64,000 nucleotides of DNA. Origin: Taudactylus pleione. Lineage: Eukaryota > Chordata > Amphibia > Anura > Myobatrachidae. This document shows positions 57,406-64,000 of the stretch, one piece after another (positions within the stretch are counted from its first letter, which is position 1; each line of letters starts with the position of its first letter). The notes beneath the pieces are model-generated. The model did not search any database, had not been told where the DNA came from, and worked only from the letters and a program-made list of their open reading frames with translations. Both the position numbers and the translations under genes were made by a program. The stretch lies in assembly GCA_031769625.1 (NCBI GenBank), contig JAUIMM010000126.1, forward strand, positions 10,670,501 through 10,734,500. The letters run 5' to 3'.

Positions 57406-58658
57406 ATTCTCCAGATGTTGACAATACAGATGACGTCAGTTGAGATGTTGACTTTCTGCAGATGCCGAGTAAACACTTTTTTTTCAGCATACATACAATA
57501 CTTGTGCCTGTTTATCATCCATCTCTGCATCAGGACCACGTCTCTAGACAACAGTTTACAACTTGGTAAACAGTCATCTGTTTTTCACAACTGGACACTG
57601 ATAAACAACCTTCTATATATGGAAATGAAAAAAAACTGTCATTAGAATCTTCTAAGTAAGTGAAGATATGAATAAATAGAGAAAAAGAAGAAGAGTTCTG
57701 ACAAATTTCTAATGGTCACTCTGGTTATAAGGATGCAAATGTGAGAAGCTGGTAATATAAAATGGAACATATTTGGCATTTCTTGAGATAAGGGTGAAGC
57801 ACATTGATCATTCTCTAAAAACGTCTGCACATATAATTATACAACTGCTGGTATCTATGCATTATTCATGCATGGACACAAGAAAAGAAAACCCTGAAAA
57901 TAAAATGTAAAAGAGAGTATCTTGGGTGTTATAGTAAGAAAATAAAAATAAGTTACTGCTTACAGTAGAACACGATGACATAAGTACAGAAGGCTCGGTT
58001 CACAATATGAGAATGCATTGCAGGCTGACAAACAAATGCACACCTAACTTATTATGTTGATACGTTAGACTACTGTAAGTAAAGAACTGTATAATTCTGT
58101 ATGTATTTGTGTTTCTGTAGGCATTACTTGATTTATTTTCCCCGGTCTCCTTTTGCTGGCACTAGTGCTCTCTCAATTCCAATATAGCCTGTTTTAAGTG
58201 TGTTCAAGTTTAGATCACAAAGTGCTGAAAGGAAAGAATATGAAAATAAAACATTTTAATGTGCACATGTCATGTACATCTAAAGAATCTCAGACCAGCT
58301 ATTGTTTAAAGATACAAGGTTTTATGCATGTCCCATTTCATATTGCCTCATTTTTAGAATGCAATGCACTGTGATTCTGAGAAAAAGCTAAAAATGCTTA
58401 TTTAATAACATGGCGATAGTGTATGTCTGTAAGTAACAGATTTCCAGAGAACCCAGTATACACAGAAATCATCAATTATAAATAAACATATATATAATTT
58501 TTTTCTTGGCCTTGCTTGAAAAAAAAGAAAATAAATATAGCACAGTTGATACATTGATTAGTAATCAATCTATTTAATAGCTAATGTTTTGTATGGTTTG
58601 TATTCATTGAATGCAGCAGATTTCCTTTTGCAAAGCTCTATTTTCCAGGCTAAATCAG

Positions 58659-58659
<1 letters not shown>
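57406..58659. other. Unassigned AT-rich DNA
   Basis: No feature recognised apart from A- and T-runs. Confidence 0.45.
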
Positions 58660-58708
<49 letters not shown>

Positions 58709-58717
58709 TAATAATAA
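58660..58717. repeat. (AAT)n microsatellite
   Basis: About 18 units of TAA with one AAC interruption near 58704. Confidence 0.95.
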
Positions 58718-59726
58718 GCTTAATTAGCAATAAATTGTATTCATGAAATGGAAAGGTATAGACCTTCAAGGAGAAATAAACAGATTTTTATTGTAGGGAA
58801 GAAAGTACATAGAGTAACCTAATATTTTCTGGTTGGGTAGGCAGCAGAGGGCAAACCAGGGAAATAGGTCATGTCGATGGACAGTGACATGAATTTTGTC
58901 CATGTATCTGTTTCCCTGGCTGTCGGCACTTCTCCAAGTTGTTCTGATGTTTGTGAATTATTTCCTCTACAAGAAGTATCCTTTTTCTACATATAAGAAC
59001 TGTCGGAGGTACACAAATTATAGTTCCCTGAGCTGAAATTTAACTTGTCATAGTCAAGACAAATGAAAGTAACCGAACAATAAGTATCCCAGCTACAAAA
59101 AATTAGCTCCTGGCCCTTATTGACTGGCATTCTTGACTCCAAGTCTGGAAAGGAATGGTCATCAGACACATACACCTCCAGTCAGATGTTATAAATATCT
59201 CATGGTTGCACACTTTATTCGTCCAGGGCTGATGATAGAAACAAAGAAAGAGAAGATTCTTATTACTTGCGCAGAGCTGAAGGGGCTTAGGAAAACAGTC
59301 CGATTTTTTTTTAGTATATGTGTATGTTACACACTGTAATTGCATAGTTAGAGAGGATGAGAAAAAAACACAAGTCCATTAATTTTCTCCTTTAATAGAT
59401 TATAGATATTTTAATCCAGAAATGGGCAAAACAACATCCAGAGAAGCATCTCTTAATTTAACCACACAGGATGGATACATGTTCCTGACCCCATCAATTA
59501 CAATCAAATTAATTATTTGGATCAATCACAAAACTGCTAAGATTACTGTACTTATTATAACTATTAATCACAAGCACCAAAACTATTTTTAAATTCATTC
59601 AGTGATTCTGCCTTTACTACAACCCTTTGCTGTAAATTGCATGGTTCCCTAACCTCACTGTGGAATATCTATCTCTATATTCATTTATCCAGTCACATTA
59701 TTCGATGTCCCCATTTAACCTATATA
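58718..59726. other. Unique AT-rich DNA
   Basis: No gene or repeat end recognised. The part at 58840-59000 is more balanced in composition and could be constrained, but that is only an impression. Confidence 0.35.
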
Positions 59727-60215
59727 GGGGATGTAGTTAAGTTAAAAAAATGGGCGGTCGCAAGGAATCCCGACAAGGGACTTAAGATATGCATCGAAGT
59801 ACCGCCGCCTAACTTAATCCTGATGCCGGAACACCAAAGAACGCCAGCTCGAATGACGTAAGTCCGGGGCACCCTTAGCATTTGTCGCAGGGGGAGGGTT
59901 AGGTTTAGGAAGCATAGCGGGGTTAGGGTTATGCACCCCCCTGGGAGGGTTAGGTTTAGGGCTTGGTAAAGGGGAGATTAGGGTTAGGACCCCCCAGGGT
60001 TAGGTTAAGGTAAGGCCTTCCCAGGGGGTGGTTAGGATTAGGCACTAGGGGGGGAGGTTAGGGTTAGGCAAAACTAAGGGAGGGTCAGGGAGGGGAGAGG
60101 GGTAGGGATATGGTACTTACCTGCACTGTCGGGATCTTCTTCCTTTGGGCTGCCGGCATCGGGATATGAACCGAGGGATATTCAGCTGCCGGGACTTCAT
60201 ACCCATTCCCCTGTA
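59727..60215. mobile_element. MITE with telomere-like TTAGGG core
   Basis: Begins GGGGATGTAGTTAAG and ends GACTTCATACCCATTCCCC. AATCCCGACAAGGGACTTAA, ATGCCGGAACACCAAAGAAC, the GGTTAGGGTTAGGC core (59890-60100), GGTACTTACCTGC and GGGATATGAACCGAGGGA match the copy at 44385-44845. No gene. Confidence 0.75.
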
Positions 60216-60415
60216 TAGTCCGGGGTGTAATTAATAAATAGTCCCACTTTGACTCTCCTATGTTTTCTTCTATATGTGACCAAAGCTGTACCTCATATTT
60301 AAAATGCAGTCTAACAAGTGATTTATATTAGCAAAAGTACATTAACTTCCCATGCATCTGTTTCATTTAAAGCATCCTCTTATTGTATTAGCTTTTGCAG
60401 CACCTGCCTGACACT

Positions 60416-60874
60416 GGGCCTGACTGGACAGGATACCGATATTATGCAGATGAGTTATTATCTGTAAACTGCGCAGGCATCTGTCACACTGCGCATGTGT
60501 CAAGGTACATTACCATTGTCACTCGCAGCGACTATTTTCTCACAGTGTGATTGGTAATCAGGGAGCGTAGTAACAGGGGAGTGGTGGAAAAAATACAGGT
60601 GAGTCGCATCCATTTTCGGGGCGTGTCACAGCCTCCATCTGCATTTCCATATACATTAAAAATGTCTCCAGATTCTCAGTACATGCACTCATTCTATGCA
60701 ACCATAGGATTACATAGACGGCTGATTGTCAAAGGACCACAACTGATGCTGTGTCTTGTATACAGACGCTTCAGTTTGTGAAGGTGCTGGTGGATGTCTC
60801 AGTATATATCTAGGTATCTGTAACATCTGCATATTTCTGCACCACCGCTGTGCACACCAACGTCTGAATCAGGC
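60416..60874. mobile_element. GGGCCTGATTCAG-family MITE, TSD ACT
   Basis: GGGCCTGACTGGACAGG at the left and GTCTGAATCAGGC at the right are diverged inverted ends. ACT flanks both (60413-60415, 60875-60877), the same triplet as at 47539-48069. The frame at 60551-60781 is not considered a gene. Confidence 0.7.
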
Positions 60875-61068
60875 ACTGGGTGCTACTACTCAGCTTATTG
60901 TTTACTAGTCATTTCCATCACACTCCTCCATGATAGTATCCCATTAATTATATAGATAGTCCTATTTTTACCAAAGCCACAGTGTATTACCATATTTAAA
61001 AAAATATATTATTATTATTTTTCTAATAATAATATTATTATGTATAATATAATAATATTATACAGTGA
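60875..61068. other. AT-rich DNA with a TTATTATT tract
   Basis: A run of ATT/AATA triplets lies at about 61006-61060. Nothing else seen. Confidence 0.6.
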
Positions 61069-61425
61069 CTTAAGCTCCATACACACGGTGAGATCAGATA
61101 ACAATCAGATATCATTGTCTGATCGTCCTTCATGTGCTGGATGTTCGATATGGAACATCCAGCACATGTACCAACCCCCAAACAGCTATAATGATCATGG
61201 ATTCCTATAGTAACCAAGCTAACCTAGTCGATATCGACCAGGTTGGCCTGCATGCATGGGCGATTGTCAATATTGATATCGACCATCCATGCCCACACAT
61301 CGACCATCGTTTGGGGGTTGGAAGGGCCCCAAAACAGGACGATATGATCGATAATGATATGATCTATATCATTATCGTTCATATCATCCTTTTTAATCGT
61401 ACCATGTGTACGCACCATTACAGTA
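61069..61425. mobile_element. Foldback MITE with GATATCGA-rich arms
   Basis: CTCCATACACACGGTGAGAT near the left and CGTACCATGTGTACGCACC near the right are loosely inverted. Between them CTGGATGTTCGATATGGAAC / ATCCAGCACATG pair, and CAACCCCCAAACAGC pairs with GTTTGGGGGTTG. ATTGATATCGACCATCCATG adds further symmetry. Related in style to 11656-12020. Confidence 0.6.
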
Positions 61426-63602
61426 CAAAGCAATGCAGGACATGGTTTATATACAGTACATTGCTTTCATGGTCATAATAAGCAGCAGGGCAGTAAAACC
61501 AAGGGTTAGGTGCTGTTGTATGAAGTAGATGATAGTAAAAGTAAGGGAAGGAGAAGCACGTGAGGGAAGAGGGCCCAGGTGGTGAGAGCTTACATTCTAA
61601 ATGGGAGGGGCAGACAGACAGGGGTGACACAGATGGGGTAAATAGTGAGGAAGGAACATGGAGCAGTGGGTTAGGATGAGAGTTGGGTGACTTGGATGAA
61701 GAATGTACTATAGTTACATGTAGTACAGTACACTTAGTCACTTGAAAAACACAACATTTTCATGCTTTTATGACCAGATAATATTTCACATTTGGCCATG
61801 CATCAAGTCAAATGGGCAGAACTTTATTTCTTCATCCACATGTGAATTTTATATTACTTTTCAAAAAAGGGTTTTCTCTTGTCTTTTATTATTGGCCAGT
61901 GTACAAGGAAAAATGTGTTAGAATAGGAAAAGAACTATGGATGTTAAATGTGTGCACTTTACATCTGTGGGCCCTAAATATTTGTCAAATTGTATGATGT
62001 GTATATTTAATTTTAGTCACAATCCTCTTATGGTATAGAGTATCAGTTTTCCAAATGATCTTGTGGGGTGCTTAGTAACATCCTCAGTTCCACCCAGGAC
62101 CTTAACTAGGGGTGTGCGAGCGGTGTCCTGTGTGCATCACCATCGCTGCCCCATGGCCTCTACAGTTATACTCCATGTTAATTGTAGCGTTTATCATGGA
62201 TTATTTGACTATCATTGTTCTTAATGCTTACAGTGTGCACCTGCATTTTCTTTCTCCTGCATTGTACAACAAGTCTCAGCATGGTGGCACCTTTTATAAT
62301 GGTTAAAATGATGGTGTGTAGTCCAAACCACCTCCCCCTTTTCTGGAATAGCACCCTGCACTCAGTATCTCTGCTGAGTGCCATATATTGAATCTCGCCT
62401 GCCATTGCTCTGCCCAACTCATGATTTGTTCCATGACATCATGTAGTGATCTACTTTACTAATCTGTGGTTATAACCTGATGATTCGGATGGTTCAATTC
62501 TGACTATTAATGATATCATAAAATAAATACTGTTAAAATACACATTAAAAGTTGATAAATAAACAGTAAGCAGCTGATTTTAAACAAAAGTAAAATAGAC
62601 ATTATGAAACAATGTCAATGTGTCAGTTTTTGGAAAGGATAATAGATGTTTTACTTTAGCTGTTCTTTATGATACAGAGGACATCTAGAGCAATGGTCTT
62701 CAAAATAGTCCCAAGTGCATGCCAAATGCTTAAGTCTTTTATAGCATAAGCAGCAAAATGTCAGTCAAAATGACTATACCCCTGAAAGTCTATAATTCAC
62801 TCATACTCTGTTATTGCTGACATTTTATTATATACTTTGGTCATGGTATACATTTTTAGAGACATTTTAAATCTAAATCATTTTGTTAAAGTAAACATTT
62901 GACATCAATTTGGCAGATTTGTCTATTGTAACATACTGGAGGACACTTAAACTAAGAAAGTGGGGAGGGAGGAGGGGATAGATAGAGGGTGATTTAAGAG
63001 AGGAGTGGGCCTGTGTTATATATCTTATATTGCCTATAAGTCACTAAGCATAACTGATTTAACAGAAAAGAAAAGAAAAACAACAAAGTACAGTCCCTAG
63101 TCAATATAATAACTGCACAAGGTATGATCAAGAATTTCATTCAATTGAAATTTGCATCCATTATTCACTTTAAAATTTTGAAAAGAATCATCAAAAGTTA
63201 ATTGACTCATTTGAGCTGACATTACTTGTTATAGGTTTGAAGTTTTCCAATTGCATTAGAAAATTGTTAGTCATCAATTTAAACTCAAATAGGTTGAGGC
63301 TGGTTTAACAAGGTGCTATCCAGAATGAGCGGGTCATCTGGGCTTGTACGGATTCAACATGGTCCAAACTGTTTCCTCAAATTAAATTAATTTCTTTTAG
63401 TTAATATGCGACATGTGGATTTGAAAAACAGTGTTATAAAGTTGAAACAATTTTAGTATTCCTTCTACCTAGTAATAAATCATGAAACTGAAAATAGTGG
63501 CTCTGACATAGGAAACAGATTTTATCTGCTCTACAAGACAACTACCTACAAGAAATAACCAGAGGGTAATTTTGGAGATAATTGTATTCAGGAAAAAGCA
63601 TA
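61426..63602. other. Mostly unassigned, with one dispersed-repeat segment
   Basis: The part at about 61520-61690 (GTGAGAGCTTACATTCTAAA, CAGACAGACAGGGGTGACAC) resembles a widespread repeat related to 9985-10140. TTAACTAGGGGTGTGCGAGC near 62102 may begin a hAT-like element, with no right end found. The remaining AT-rich DNA shows nothing recognisable. Confidence 0.4.
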
Positions 63603-64000
63603 GGGCCTGATTCAGACCCACTCGCAAGCGGCTGTCCGCTCGCAAGTGGGTCGATGTTGAGCACTGCGCATGCACACGACGGCGGGAGCTCCGTCGTGCG
63701 CATGCGCCAGACGCGACGAGCGAAGGACTTTCCTTCGCTCGTTGTGTCTGATCAAAGGGGGCGTGCTGTCGATGTTGATTGACAGCACGCCCCCTTTGGT
63801 GGGTGTGCCGGGGGCGTGCCTCCCTGACGGGGGCATTCCCAAGGGAACGCCTACCGTCAGAAGCCGGCCTACTGACATCACTAGTGATGTCAGTGGGAGT
63901 GATTTTGGCTCTGATAGAGCCAAAATCACTCCGGGCCTTGCGGTTGAAAAACTCAACCGCAGGCTCCGGCTCGCAGTGGCGATGGTCGCGATGGTCAAGA
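63603..64000. mobile_element. GC-rich GGGCCTGATTCAG-family MITE, copy 3, cut by window end
   Basis: GGGCCTGATTCAGACCCACT starts the copy. It shares with copy 2 the CGCAAGCGG/CCGCTCGC hairpin, the GGGGGCGTGCTGTC...GACAGCACGCCCCC hairpin (63757-63795), CACTAGTGATGTCAGTGGG and GCTCTGATAGAGCC. The right end lies beyond the window. The minus frame at 63612-63998 is a GC-rich artefact. Confidence 0.88.

Noticed and set aside
63612..63998. 128-codon minus frame with Arg/Pro-rich translation
   Set aside because: Runs along the palindromes of a MITE; equivalent frames occur in the copies at 7.9 and 47.7 kb on varying strands.

Overview
The window looks like intergenic DNA from a large, repeat-rich vertebrate genome, most likely an anuran amphibian (frog or toad). 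The assignment is inferred from AT-rich unique stretches, dense foldback DNA transposons (several carrying CCATAGCAACCAATCAG arms or a GGGCCTGATTCAG end), several hAT insertions with exact 8-bp target duplications, a Tc1 fossil and dinucleotide (TA)n tracts. Species cannot be named from the sequence alone. I found no host protein-coding exon, tRNA, rRNA, CRISPR or prokaryotic feature. Nearly all short open frames are chance frames inside repeats.

The one convincing coding sequence is inside a mobile element. A 3,512-bp hAT transposon (26860-30371) is bounded by TAGGGGTG/CACCCCTA ends and a perfect GTCTAAAG duplication. It carries a TATA box, promoter-proximal minisatellites, an array of about eight 155-bp units, and an intact 340-codon frame (28728-29750) with a C-terminal BED zinc finger but no RNase-H-like catalytic core. 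Only about 620 bp remain downstream, so the core is missing from this copy. It is an internally deleted derivative that could still make a DNA-binding protein.

Layout: 1-319 LINE-like 3' end; 0.3-5.7 kb mostly unassigned AT-rich DNA with one telomere-like MITE; 5.7-8.3 kb a cluster with a 29-bp minisatellite, a MITE, a 977-bp terminal-inverted-repeat element and a (TA)n tract; 9-12.6 kb a CT-rich minisatellite, a foldback MITE and a short hAT; 14.6-21.4 kb MITEs, including one nested inside a relative; 23-26 kb a Tigger-like element and MITEs; 26.9-30.4 kb the BED-finger hAT; 30.9-33 kb a MITE and a 1.76-kb hAT; 34.4-41 kb hAT and Harbinger-like MITEs; 44.4-48.6 kb MITEs (one nested) and a hAT; 51.2 kb a perfect 124-bp-arm palindrome; 52.8-53.6 kb a Tc1 fossil; 55.3-57 kb a composite foldback element; 58-64 kb unique DNA with four more MITEs, the last cut by the window end.

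The elements do not form a host pathway. The functional link I can support is between the BED-finger protein and hAT ends: the 256-bp palindrome at 51158-51413 shares a 17-nt subterminal block and a similar end with the large hAT, so it may be a non-autonomous relative served by the same transposase family.
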